Assembly (NCBI GenBank): GCA_030830245.1
Contig: JAURNJ010000052.1
Coordinates: 1 to 6,909 of the forward strand
Length of the DNA stretch: 6,909 nucleotides
From: Novosphingobium sp.
GTDB taxonomy: Bacteria; Pseudomonadota; Alphaproteobacteria; Sphingomonadales; Sphingomonadaceae
Direction of reading: 5' to 3'
A program made the position numbers and the translations under genes. Shown here piece by piece: positions 1 through 6,746 of this stretch (position 1 is its first letter; every line of letters starts with the position of its first letter). The notes below the pieces were generated by a model. It ran no database searches and had not been told where the DNA came from. It was given only the letters and a program-made list of their open reading frames with translations.

Positions 1-1550
1 AACAGTTGCGTTGCCGGGGTCACGAAATTCGCGAGCGGGATGGCCGAGAATACTTCGTTCGACACCGTGTTGGTCGAGAAACGCTTCTTGTCCTTGGTGT
101 AGTTCAGCCCGCCAGTCAGCGTCAGCCTGTCGGTAACGTCGAAATCGACCTGTCCGAACACCGACCATGCCGTGTTCTTCATGCGGTAGGATTCGTCCAA
201 CCCGTTGCCGTTACCGAAGAACTTTCCGGCATAAAGGGCCGGGTTGCCCTGGAGCGCGCCAAGCAGCCCTTCGACCGCCGTCAGGTTAAAGGCATTGTTC
301 GACTGGCCGCGAATCAGCCGGTCGGCATAGCCGCGGAAGTCCGAACCGAAGAACAGGCCGCCGTCCTGCTTGACCTTTTCGTTGAAGTAGAAAGCGCCGA
401 GCAAACCCTTCAGGTTGTCGCCCAGATCCATGTCGAGCCGCAGCTCCTGGGTGAAGGTCTTGATGTCGACGTCCTCGGGCCTGCGGATCAGGTCGGCGCT
501 GGTGAAGCCCGAATCCTGGTTGGTAATCGCCCGCACGCCGCGATAGCCGGTGATGGAAACCAGCTTGATATTGCCCAAATCATAATCGACCTGGCCCTGG
601 ACGCCCCAGTTCTCGATCTCGTTTTCCGACGGGAAATTGGAATAGATCACGTCGGCGAACGGCTTGCGGAAATCGGGGAGCTGCTTGCCGAGGCCGACCG
701 GGCTGGGCGCGATGATCGCCAGGGTGGAACTCGACTGGCGCAGGTTGACGACCGAGCAGCAAATCTCGTCGATCTTGCCATAGTCGGCGATCAACTTCAC
801 TTCGAGCGCATCGCCCGGCTGGAACAGCAACTGGCCGCGAACCGACCAGCGATCACGCTCGTCCGAACGCCCGCCTGCCGGACCGAGATCGCGGGTATAG
901 CCGTCGCGCTTGTTGATCGCGCCACCGACACTGAAGGCGACCGTGTCCGAAATCGGCCCAGTGACCAGACCCTTGAGAAGCATGGCATTGAAATTGCCGT
1001 AGGTCGCCTCGACGCTGCCGCCAAATTCGAAGGCTGGCTTGTTGGTACGGATCGAGATGATGCCGGCGGAAGCATTCTTGCCGAACAGGGTCGATTGCGG
1101 CCCGCGCATCACTTCGATGCGTTGCACGTCGGGCAGGTCGGCAATCATCGCAGCCGAGCGGGAGCGGTAGACGCCATCGACGAACAGGCCGACCGAAGGT
1201 TCGATACCCGCGTTGTTTGCGCCGTTGCCGAAGCCGCGAATGATGAAATTGGTGTTGGCCGAACTTTGCAGCGTGTTGACGCGCAGCGACGGCACGACCG
1301 ACGACAGATCCTTGAGATCGCGGATCTGCGCCCGCTCGATCGTCTCGCCCATCGTCACCGAGACGGCAACGGGCACTTCCTGCAAGGGTGCCTCACGCTT
1401 GGTGGCGGTGACGATGATCGCGTCTTCCGCGTATTCTTCGTCTGCAGAATCCTGCGCCCAGGCGGGCGTGGCGGTGAGCGCCATGACAGACAGGGCGACG
1501 CTGGCCGAAAGCTGCGCGGCGACACGACGGTTACGGGTGATAACTCTCAT
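1..1550 (-). CDS. TonB-dependent outer-membrane receptor, N-terminal part (C-terminus beyond left edge)
   Basis: The frame is open from the ATG at 1550 to the left edge and gives 516 residues without a stop. Residues 1-32 are a signal peptide with a basic start, a hydrophobic core and an AWA cleavage site before QDSADEE. A TonB-box-like stretch (AIIVTATKR) lies at about 44-52. The plug domain follows to about residue 170, with the hallmark RIEVMRGPQSTLFGKNASAG at 144-163. Barrel strands come next, including FTQELRL near 366 and GLNYTKDKK near 481. This family imports siderophores, vitamin B12, glycans or other large substrates using TonB-ExbBD energy; the substrate cannot be read from the sequence. 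Related receptors usually have about 700-800 residues, so roughly a third is missing. A GAGAGGGA ribosome site just upstream supports the start. It is transcribed away from typA. The assignment to the family is very secure. Confidence 0.95.
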   Translation of the reverse strand, partial: MRVITRNRRVAAQLSASVALSVMALTATPAWAQDSADEEYAEDAIIVTATKREAPLQEVPVAVSVTMGETIERAQIRDLKDLSSVVPSLRVNTLQSSANTNFIIRGFGNGANNAGIEPSVGLFVDGVYRSRSAAMIADLPDVQRIEVMRGPQSTLFGKNASAGIISIRTNKPAFEFGGSVEATYGNFNAMLLKGLVTGPISDTVAFSVGGAINKRDGYTRDLGPAGGRSDERDRWSVRGQLLFQPGDALEVKLIADYGKIDEICCSVVNLRQSSSTLAIIAPSPVGLGKQLPDFRKPFADVIYSNFPSENEIENWGVQGQVDYDLGNIKLVSITGYRGVRAITNQDSGFTSADLIRRPEDVDIKTFTQELRLDMDLGDNLKGLLGAFYFNEKVKQDGGLFFGSDFRGYADRLIRGQSNNAFNLTAVEGLLGALQGNPALYAGKFFGNGNGLDESYRMKNTAWSVFGQVDFDVTDRLTLTGGLNYTKDKKRFSTNTVSNEVFSAIPLANFVTPATQL

Positions 1551-1721
1551 TGCTTCCCTCTCGATCCTTATAATTATGTTCTCATCTGCCGACATGAACC
1601 GAATGCCCGGTGTTAAGTCGGCGATAACCATGTCTAACAAGGCAAAAGCCACGAAGGAAGAGATTTCGCGCGGTTGCGCTTGCCGATAGCCACAGTTTCG
1701 GTTAAGGGCGCGCCGATTGTG

Positions 1722-1740
1722 CAGTGCAGCAACGGCACTG
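1722..1740 (+). promoter_or_regulatory. Small hairpin upstream of typA
   Basis: CAGTGC at 1722-1727 and GCACTG at 1735-1740 are perfect inverted repeats around a 7-base loop. Two further G-T wobble pairs could extend the stem. The hairpin ends 40 bases before the typA ATG, so it would lie in the 5' leader if transcription begins upstream of 1722. It could be an operator or an mRNA structure, or occur by chance. I saw no convincing -35/-10 pair for either gene in 1551-1780; the minus strand has only a CATAAT-like box near 1570. Confidence 0.25.
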
Positions 1741-1780
1741 TGGCCCATCTCATACAAACCCGATTGAAAAAGGCGAACGC

Positions 1781-3625
1781 ATGTCTGCTCCGCTTCCCCT
1801 GCGCAATATCGCGATCATTGCGCACGTCGACCATGGCAAGACCACACTGGTCGACCAGCTGTTCCGCCAGTCGGGCACCTTCCGCGACAACCAGCGGGTG
1901 GAAGAACGGGCGATGGATTCGAACGATCTCGAGCGGGAGCGCGGCATCACGATCCTCGCCAAACCCACGTCGATCGAATGGGAATCCCCCGATGGCACGG
2001 TGCGCGTCAACATCGTCGACACCCCCGGCCACGCCGACTTCGGCGCCGAGGTGGAGCGGATTCTCTCGATGGTCGATGGCGTCATCCTGCTGGTCGACAG
2101 CTCCGAAGGGGCAATGCCGCAGACCAAGTTCGTCACCGGCAAGGCGCTAGGCCTCGGCCTTCGTCCGATCGTCGTCGTCAACAAGATTGACCGTCCGGAC
2201 CAGCGGGCCAGCGAAGTGCTCGACGAAGTGTTCGACCTGTTCGTCTCGCTTGACGCCAATGACGAACAGCTCGATTTCCCGGTGCTCTACGCCTCGGGCC
2301 GCAACGGCTACGCCAGCGAGGACATCGATGCGCGCTCAGGCACGCTGGAGCCGCTGTTCAAGCTGATCGTCGATCATGTCCCGCCGCCGGCTGCCGACTT
2401 CAACGGGCCGTTCAAGTTCCTCGTCACCCTGCTCGATCGCGACAACTTCCTTGGACGCATCCTTACCGGCAAGGTCCAGTCGGGAACGGTCAAGATCAAT
2501 TCACCGATCCATGCACTCGACGCGACCGGCAAGGTCGTCGAAACCGGCCGCGCCTCCAAGCTGATGGCCTATCGCGGGCTTGATCGCGTGCCCGTTGAAG
2601 AGGCGCGCGCGGGCGACATCATCTCGATTGCAGGCCTCACCGAAGCGACCGTCGCCAACACCATCTGCGATCCCGCCGTTTCCGAGCCTCTCCAGGCCCA
2701 GCCGATCGATCCGCCGACCCTGGCGATGCGCTTTGCCGTCAACGACAGCCCTTTCGCCGGACGCGAGGGCTCCAAGGTGACGAGCCGCATGATCCGCGAC
2801 CGGCTGATGCGCGAAGCCGAATCCAACGTCGCCATCCGCGTCACCGAAAGCGCCGACAAGGACAGCTTCGAGGTTGCCGGGCGCGGCGAGCTCCAGCTTG
2901 GCGTGGTCATCGAGACGATGCGGCGCGAAGGCTTCGAGCTTGGCATCTCTCGCCCGCGCGTGCTGTTCGGCAGCGACGAGGCGGGCAACCGCACCGAACC
3001 TTATGAAACGGTCGTTATCGACGTCGATGACGAATATGCGGGAACGGTCGTGGAAAAGGTCGCGATGCGCAAGGGCGAGATGACCGACATGCGCCCATCG
3101 GACGGCGGCAAGACCCGCATCACCTTCTCGGCTCCCAGCCGCGGCCTGATCGGCTATCATGGCGAATTCCTCTCGGACACGCGCGGCACGGGCATCATGA
3201 ACCGCCTGTTCGAGAAGTACGGCCCCTACAAGGGCGCGATCGAAGGCCGCCAGAATGGCGTGCTGATCTCCAACGGCACTGGCGAGGCTGTGGGCTACGC
3301 GCTCAACATGCTCGAGGACCGCGGCGTGCTGTTCGTCAGCCCGCAGGAAAAGGTCTATGAAGGCATGCTGATTGGCGAGAACGCCAAGCCCGACGACCTC
3401 GAAGTCAACCCGATGAAGTCCAAGCAGCTCACCAATTTCCGCTCGACCGGCAAGGACGATGCGATCCGCCTCACCCCGCCCCGGATCATGACGCTGGAAC
3501 AGGCGATCGCCTATATCGACGACGACGAGATGGTCGAGGTGACGCCCAAGTCGATCCGGCTGCGGAAGGCGCTCCTGTGCCCGCACGAGCGCAAGAAGGC
3601 CAGCCGGAAGAAAGAGGCGGCCTGA
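1781..3625 (+). CDS. typA: Translational GTPase TypA/BipA
   Basis: The protein has 614 residues, the normal length for TypA (about 605-615). The GTPase motifs are all intact: G1 AHVDHGKT at 14-21, the switch I RGIT at 54-57, DTPGH at 80-84 with the catalytic His84, NKID at 134-137 and YASG at 170-173. The EF-G-like domains follow, with the TypA-specific [17 protein letters not shown] block in the C-terminal half and a lysine/arginine-rich tail (SRKKEAA end). TypA is an EF-G/LepA relative that binds the ribosome and aids large-subunit assembly and growth under cold or other stress. The ATG at 1781 was chosen because the protein then begins directly at the conserved [14 protein letters not shown] and has the purine stretch AAAAAGGCGA just upstream. 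The in-frame ATG at 1724 would add 19 unrelated residues. It stands alone, divergent from the receptor and convergent with the next gene. Confidence 0.97.
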   Translation: MSAPLPLRNIAIIAHVDHGKTTLVDQLFRQSGTFRDNQRVEERAMDSNDLERERGITILAKPTSIEWESPDGTVRVNIVDTPGHADFGAEVERILSMVDGVILLVDSSEGAMPQTKFVTGKALGLGLRPIVVVNKIDRPDQRASEVLDEVFDLFVSLDANDEQLDFPVLYASGRNGYASEDIDARSGTLEPLFKLIVDHVPPPAADFNGPFKFLVTLLDRDNFLGRILTGKVQSGTVKINSPIHALDATGKVVETGRASKLMAYRGLDRVPVEEARAGDIISIAGLTEATVANTICDPAVSEPLQAQPIDPPTLAMRFAVNDSPFAGREGSKVTSRMIRDRLMREAESNVAIRVTESADKDSFEVAGRGELQLGVVIETMRREGFELGISRPRVLFGSDEAGNRTEPYETVVIDVDDEYAGTVVEKVAMRKGEMTDMRPSDGGKTRITFSAPSRGLIGYHGEFLSDTRGTGIMNRLFEKYGPYKGAIEGRQNGVLISNGTGEAVGYALNMLEDRGVLFVSPQEKVYEGMLIGENAKPDDLEVNPMKSKQLTNFRSTGKDDAIRLTPPRIMTLEQAIAYIDDDEMVEVTPKSIRLRKALLCPHERKKASRKKEAA

Positions 3626-3642
3626 GGGCCATCGAGACGAGA

Positions 3643-3668
3643 CGGGGGAAGGCTCTCGCCCTCCCCCG
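3643..3668. terminator. GC hairpin between converging genes, probable terminator
   Basis: CGGGGGAAGG at 3643-3652 pairs with CCCTCCCCCG at 3659-3668 with one A-C mismatch and a 6-base loop (CTCTCG). It lies 18 bases after the typA stop and 39 bases after the stop of the opposing gene at 3707, so it could end both transcripts. There is no T-run on either side, so intrinsic termination may be weak or Rho-assisted. This is inferred from structure and position. Confidence 0.5.
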
Positions 3669-3706
3669 CCAGCCGCGCGGAGACGACTTGTCTTGCGTGA
3701 CGACGT

Positions 3707-4285
3707 TCAAGCCGCGAAGACGAAGTTGTCGGTCGTGAAATTCAGCGCGAAAGTATTGTCGTACAGGTCGATGTCGCCGATCGGCCAAGTCTCGCCGAAC
3801 TCGACGAGCGGGCCAAGGGTCGTGCTGTCGCTGGCGATCTCGTTGTCGTAGCCCAGCTCGACCTCGAGCAGGCTGATGTTGATCGCGATATTGAAACCAA
3901 GGTCGGTATCGTTGGTAAGGTCGCCCTCCGGCCCGATGTGCAGGGTGAACTCGACCAGATCGTCGTTGTCACCCGCGTCGTCGATTGCCGATGCATTGGG
4001 CAGCAACAGATTCGAGACGCCAAGATCGAACGCCTGAACGGTGCCGTCCTTGAATTCCAGCGTGCCTACCAGGCTGTCCATGAACAGGGTGAACTTCTGG
4101 AGGAAGTTGAGGCCGCCGATCAGATCGACGTCGAGCAGGTCGAAGTCGGCATAGAGCACCCCTCCGATCTGCGGCGGATCGAACGGATTCACTCCGCCGA
4201 ACGCGATCTGGCTGACGAGTTCGTCAACGTCGAGATCAAGTTCGAGGAAGTTGTTGCTTGCCCCCGATCTGTCCGGTTTTGGCAT
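3707..4285 (-). CDS. Very acidic cysteine-free protein, candidate type I secretion substrate
   Basis: I do not recognise this family. The 192-residue product has 26 Asp and 10 Glu against 3 Lys and 1 Arg, no Cys and one Trp. There is no signal peptide and no clear membrane segment. Alternating hydrophobic/acidic runs such as LELDLDVDEL (14-23), DFDLLDVDLI (47-56) and FNIAINISLLEVEL (131-144) suggest a beta-rich fold. A single degenerate RTX-like patch (AGDNDDLVEF) is at 104-113. The end, TTDNFVFAA, has an acidic residue followed by hydrophobic residues, as in many C-terminal type I secretion signals. Low Cys, high acidity and no N-terminal signal fit that route, but no ABC exporter or membrane-fusion gene is nearby. 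The ATG at 4285 has GGAGA 11 bases upstream, a rather long spacing. An ATG at 4289 in another frame is better spaced but stops after 17 codons. Coding status is well supported by composition and third-position GC; function is unknown. Confidence 0.8.
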   Translation of the reverse strand: MPKPDRSGASNNFLELDLDVDELVSQIAFGGVNPFDPPQIGGVLYADFDLLDVDLIGGLNFLQKFTLFMDSLVGTLEFKDGTVQAFDLGVSNLLLPNASAIDDAGDNDDLVEFTLHIGPEGDLTNDTDLGFNIAINISLLEVELGYDNEIASDSTTLGPLVEFGETWPIGDIDLYDNTFALNFTTDNFVFAA

Positions 4286-4295
4286 CCATGATCGT

Positions 4296-4367
4296 TCTCC
4301 GACTCGTTTTCGAATGAAAGCATTTTAGGTGCAGACCGTGCGATTCCGAAACGAGTCTTCTCGGAGA
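4296..4367 (-). promoter_or_regulatory. Long inverted repeat enclosing the ribosome-binding site of the acidic-protein gene
   Basis: GACTCGTTT at 4301-4309 and AAACGAGTC at 4349-4357 are perfect 9-base inverted repeats. Inside them, after a 2x2 mismatch, four more pairs can form (ATTC/GAAT on the minus strand). Outside them, TCTCC at 4296-4300 can pair with GGAGA at 4363-4367 across a 5-base bulge. Read as mRNA from the minus strand, the Shine-Dalgarno GGAGA lies in the 3' arm and faces UCUCC in the 5' arm. The structure could therefore block translation until melted or remodelled. If transcription starts inside the loop (a TAAAAT box lies at 4322-4327 on the minus strand), the repeat would act only as a DNA site. 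Confidence 0.4.
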
Positions 4368-4531
4368 TAGAAATCGACAAATCCGATGGATCGAGCAATT
4401 TTCGTTCGAATTTTACAACAATCGCTCCTCGCGTGAGCAGAGCACTTCGCAGGTTCACCATGAGTTCAGTCGGGCTGGGCCAGAACGCGCCTGCAACTGC
4501 AATCGGGCCTCGCCGTGGCCTTCTTGATGCT

Positions 4532-4537
4532 AGGAGA
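4532..4537 (+). promoter_or_regulatory. Ribosome-binding site fixing the start of the Tyr/Arg-rich protein
   Basis: AGGAGA lies 6 bases before the ATG at 4544. It decides in favour of this start over the in-frame ATG at 4433, which would put 37 unrelated residues in front of a clear signal peptide. Confidence 0.7.
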
Positions 4538-4543
4538 CTGGGC

Positions 4544-5026
4544 ATGTTCGAAGGAAAATGGAATTTGCGGCGAGCGGCGATGGCTGCCGCCCTGGCAGTG
4601 GCCGGGCTGGCTACTGCCACGATAGCACAAGCGCGCGACCGTTATCGCGACGGCGGCGACGATGCCGCAATTGCAATCGGCGCGGGAATCGTCGGGCTCG
4701 CCATCGGGGCAATGATCGCCGACCGGGACGACCGTTACTATGGCGACCGCAGATGGCACCGCGATCGGCGTTATGTCCGCGTCCACGGCTACGACGATTA
4801 CTATTATTACTATCCGAACAATCCTCGCCGCTATTACCGCGACCGCTACTACAACCGGGATTATCGCAGCTGGTATGGCAGGCGCGGCCATGATCGCTGG
4901 GATCGCAGGCGCGATCGCTGGGAACGCCGCCAGGAGCGGTACGACCGAGGTTATTACGGACGCGGATACCGGCAGGACGGCTATCGTTACCGCGAAGACG
5001 ACTACGGATACCGCGGCGGCTACTGA
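4544..5026 (+). CDS. Exported Tyr/Arg-rich protein with glycine zipper
   Basis: The 160-residue product starts with a signal peptide: basic KWNLRR, a hydrophobic Ala/Val/Leu core, and an AQA cleavage site after residue 30. A short glycine-zipper segment at 41-59 (IGAGIVGLAIGAMIA) could insert in a membrane or pack against another copy. The remaining 97 residues (64-160) are low-complexity, with 24 Tyr and 29 Arg mixed with Asp and Gly. They include five consecutive Tyr at 86-90 and three tandem heptads at 117-137. There is no Cys, so it does not match the Cys-containing BA14K family. Proteins of this general type (signal peptide, glycine zipper, Tyr/Arg-rich tail) are frequent in alphaproteobacterial envelopes but have no settled function that I know. 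The basic, aromatic tail could bind anionic envelope polymers or the acidic protein encoded divergently; that is speculation. A strong hairpin follows the stop, so it is probably monocistronic. Confidence 0.85.
   Translation: MFEGKWNLRRAAMAAALAVAGLATATIAQARDRYRDGGDDAAIAIGAGIVGLAIGAMIADRDDRYYGDRRWHRDRRYVRVHGYDDYYYYYPNNPRRYYRDRYYNRDYRSWYGRRGHDRWDRRRDRWERRQERYDRGYYGRGYRQDGYRYREDDYGYRGGY
4892..4954 (+). repeat. Three tandem 21-base units encoding charged/aromatic heptads
   Basis: Residues 117-137 of the Tyr/Arg-rich protein read DRWDRRR, DRWERRQ, ERYDRGY, i.e. the pattern [DE]R[WY][DE]R repeated every 7 residues. At DNA level GATCGCTGGGA occurs at 4892-4902 and again at 4913-4923, exactly 21 bases apart; the third unit has diverged. 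This suggests growth by in-frame duplication. Confidence 0.7.
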
Positions 5027-5042
5027 CGCTGCGTGACAGGAC

Positions 5043-5069
5043 GGGCCCGGTCCTGGACCAGCCGGGCCC
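5043..5069 (+). terminator. Strong GC hairpin after the Tyr/Arg-rich gene, probable terminator
   Basis: GGGCCCGG at 5043-5050 pairs perfectly with CCGGGCCC at 5062-5069. The 11-base loop can form an inner CTG/CAG stem. It begins 17 bases after the stop codon at 5026. No T-run follows, so the efficiency is uncertain. It separates this gene from the glycosyltransferase 60 bases further on. Confidence 0.6.
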
Positions 5070-5129
5070 TGCTCCCGTCGAAGCGCGCCTCTCGCCAAGG
5101 CGGCTCCACCTCGTTATGGCGCGCGGGCC

Positions 5130-6290
5130 ATGCAAACCGCAGACCTGCGCATCGCCCTGTTTTCGGGCAACTACAACTACGTCCGCGACGGCGCGAACCA
5201 GGCGCTGAACCGGCTGGCCGACTATTTGTTGCGGCAGGGCGCGGCTGTGCGCGTCTATTCGCCCACTGTACCTGAACCGGCATTTGCACCGACCGGGGAT
5301 CTGGTTTCGGTCCCCTCCCTGCCTTTTCCAGGCGGGCGCGGCGAGTATCGCTTTCCGCTGGCACTGAGCCCACGCGTGCGCCGCGATCTGGCCGCGTTCT
5401 CACCAAACATCGTCCATGTCTCTTCCCCCGATGTGGTCGGCCACCGGGCAGTTAGCTGGGCACGCAAGCGGAACCTTCCGGTTCTCGCCTCGGTCCACAC
5501 CCGCTTCGAGACGTACCTGCGCTATTACAACATGGCCTGGGGGGAACCGGCTATCGAGGCCCTGTTGCGACGCTTTTACCGCCGCTGCGATGCGCTGGTC
5601 GCGCCATCCGAATCCATGGCGCAGATCCTGCGCGACGCGCGGATGAACTATGACATCTCGATCTGGTCGCGCGGCGTGGATCGCGAGGTGTTCAACCCAG
5701 ATCGTCGTTCGAACGAATGGCGACGCTCGCTGGGCATTGCCGACGATGAGGTGGCCATCGGCTTTCTAGGGCGGCTGGTCATGGAAAAGGGGCTCGACGT
5801 CTTTTCCGACACGGTAGACGAGCTCAAGCGGCGCGGCCTTGCCCACAAGGTGCTGATCATCGGCGAAGGCCCGGCGCGGGGCTGGATCGAGGCCCGGATT
5901 CCTGAAGCAGTCTTTGCCGGATTCCAGCAGGGCGCAGACCTTGGGCGCGCCGTCGCCAGCATGGACATGCTGTTCAACCCTTCGGTGACGGAAACCTTTG
6001 GCAACGTCACGCTTGAAGCCATGGCCTGTGGTCTGCCTGTCGTCGCTGCCGAAGCGACTGGCAGCCAGAGCCTGGTCGACGACCGCACCTCGGGCCGCCT
6101 GATCCGTCCCGGTGCCGTCCACCAGTTCGCCGAGGCTCTGCGTGAATATGTCCAGCAGCCCGCCCTGCGCGCGCAGCACGGAGCGGCGGGCGAAGCCCGC
6201 GCCCGCGATTTTTCCTGGGATGCAATCAATCAGGCCGTGGCCGATACCTATCTGCGGCTGATCCGCCTGAAGACCAGATCCGCTACCTGA
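5130..6290 (+). CDS. GT4-family (GT-B fold) glycosyltransferase
   Basis: The 386-residue length suits a GT4 retaining glycosyltransferase. The N-terminal Rossmann domain begins at LRIALFSGNYNYVRDGANQA (6-25); SVHTRF is at 121-126 and the ALVAPSE segment at 155-161. The C-terminal donor-binding domain has GRLVMEKG at 214-221 (Arg215 and Lys220, expected to contact the nucleotide diphosphate), IIGEGPAR at 243-250, and an E-X7-E motif with Glu288 and Glu296 followed by AMACGLPVVAAE. The protein has no TM helix and probably acts at the cytoplasmic membrane face. The order of motifs resembles MgtA/SqdX-type enzymes that glycosylate lipids. In a sphingomonad a glycolipid or glycosphingolipid acceptor is plausible but unproven, and an exopolysaccharide role is the main alternative. 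The ATG at 5130 has no good Shine-Dalgarno, but no other start lies close upstream in frame. It follows a terminator-like hairpin and overlaps the opposing gene's end by 8 bp. Confidence 0.9.
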   Translation: MQTADLRIALFSGNYNYVRDGANQALNRLADYLLRQGAAVRVYSPTVPEPAFAPTGDLVSVPSLPFPGGRGEYRFPLALSPRVRRDLAAFSPNIVHVSSPDVVGHRAVSWARKRNLPVLASVHTRFETYLRYYNMAWGEPAIEALLRRFYRRCDALVAPSESMAQILRDARMNYDISIWSRGVDREVFNPDRRSNEWRRSLGIADDEVAIGFLGRLVMEKGLDVFSDTVDELKRRGLAHKVLIIGEGPARGWIEARIPEAVFAGFQQGADLGRAVASMDMLFNPSVTETFGNVTLEAMACGLPVVAAEATGSQSLVDDRTSGRLIRPGAVHQFAEALREYVQQPALRAQHGAAGEARARDFSWDAINQAVADTYLRLIRLKTRSAT

Positions 6291-6720
6291 GCAGGCCAGC
6301 CTTGTACTGGCGCACGGCATACCACAGGAAAGCCAGGGCTGCTGCCCAGATGGCGATCTGCATTGCCTTCATGCCGGGCGTTTCCATTGAGGCGGGCATA
6401 TCGATGGTCGACTGATAGAAGGTGCTTCCCGCCAGCCCGACTATCGAAATAAAGAAGGCATGGACCGCGTGGCGCGATCGCAGCAGTAGCAAGATCGAAC
6501 CGGCCACCGCCCCCCAGACACCAATCGCCCATGCGGCATTGACCCAGACGGGGAAGGCATCGAGGATCCCCATCATCTCCTGCGGAAACTGCGCGAGGTA
6601 GCCCGGATCGCGAAATTTGGTCATGGTATAGTCGAACGCGCCGAACGCATTCCACAACAGGCTGATCACACCCACGATCCAGAGATGCCTGGGTGTTGTT
6701 GCAGGCAAAGTCGCCATCAT
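6283..6720 (-). CDS. Small four-helix integral membrane protein of unknown function
   Basis: With the start at 6720 the protein has 145 residues and four predicted membrane helices at about 13-33, 58-80, 85-103 and 119-136. Both ends are probably cytoplasmic by the positive-inside rule (PRH before TM1, RSRH between TM2 and TM3, RQYKAGLLR at the end). The LWNAFGAFDYTMTKFR block at 22-37 and the final K-A-G-L-L-R resemble, from memory, a small alphaproteobacterial family that databases often call hypothetical or 'sugar transporter'; I see nothing in it that supports sugar transport. An AGAGG purine run precedes ATGATG at 6720/6717, so either Met may be used. ATGs at 6735 and 6765 in the same frame would add unlikely polar extensions. 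It converges on the glycosyltransferase and diverges from rarA. Confidence 0.82.
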   Translation of the reverse strand: MMATLPATTPRHLWIVGVISLLWNAFGAFDYTMTKFRDPGYLAQFPQEMMGILDAFPVWVNAAWAIGVWGAVAGSILLLLRSRHAVHAFFISIVGLAGSTFYQSTIDMPASMETPGMKAMQIAIWAAALAFLWYAVRQYKAGLLR

Positions 6721-6746
6721 CCTCTCCCTCTTCATCCGGGATCGAT

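Noticed and set aside
6..1616. 536-codon plus-strand ORF
   Set aside because: It is antisense to the TonB-dependent receptor, whose signal peptide, plug motif and barrel strands are clear. Long antisense frames are expected in GC-rich genes.
1631..1689. 19-codon ORF (MSNKAKATKEEIS...) upstream of typA, considered as a leader peptide
   Set aside because: There is no Shine-Dalgarno, no regulatory run of codons and no terminator/antiterminator pair beside it.
1724..1780. Upstream in-frame start for typA
   Set aside because: It adds 19 residues not typical of TypA and would overlap the inverted repeat at 1722-1740; the 1781 start abuts the conserved N-terminus.
2501..3586. 361-codon minus-strand ORF inside typA
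   Set aside because: It is fully antisense to conserved TypA domains, and its His/Asp/Arg/Ala-rich translation resembles no family.
4104..4113. Possible RTX calcium-binding repeat in the acidic protein (AGDNDDLVEF is encoded near 3947-3976)
   Set aside because: There is only one degenerate copy, without the GGxGxD core and without tandem repetition, so it cannot be called an RTX domain.
4433..4543. 37-codon N-terminal extension of the Tyr/Arg-rich protein
   Set aside because: It would place unrelated residues before a proper signal peptide, and the ATG at 4544 has AGGAGA at ideal spacing.
4466..5098. 210-codon minus-strand ORF rich in Val, Ala and Ile that looks membrane-like
   Set aside because: It is antisense to the Tyr/Arg-rich gene: Tyr, Arg and Asp codons read backwards give Val, Ala and Ile. 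The plus-strand gene has a signal peptide and a good ribosome site.
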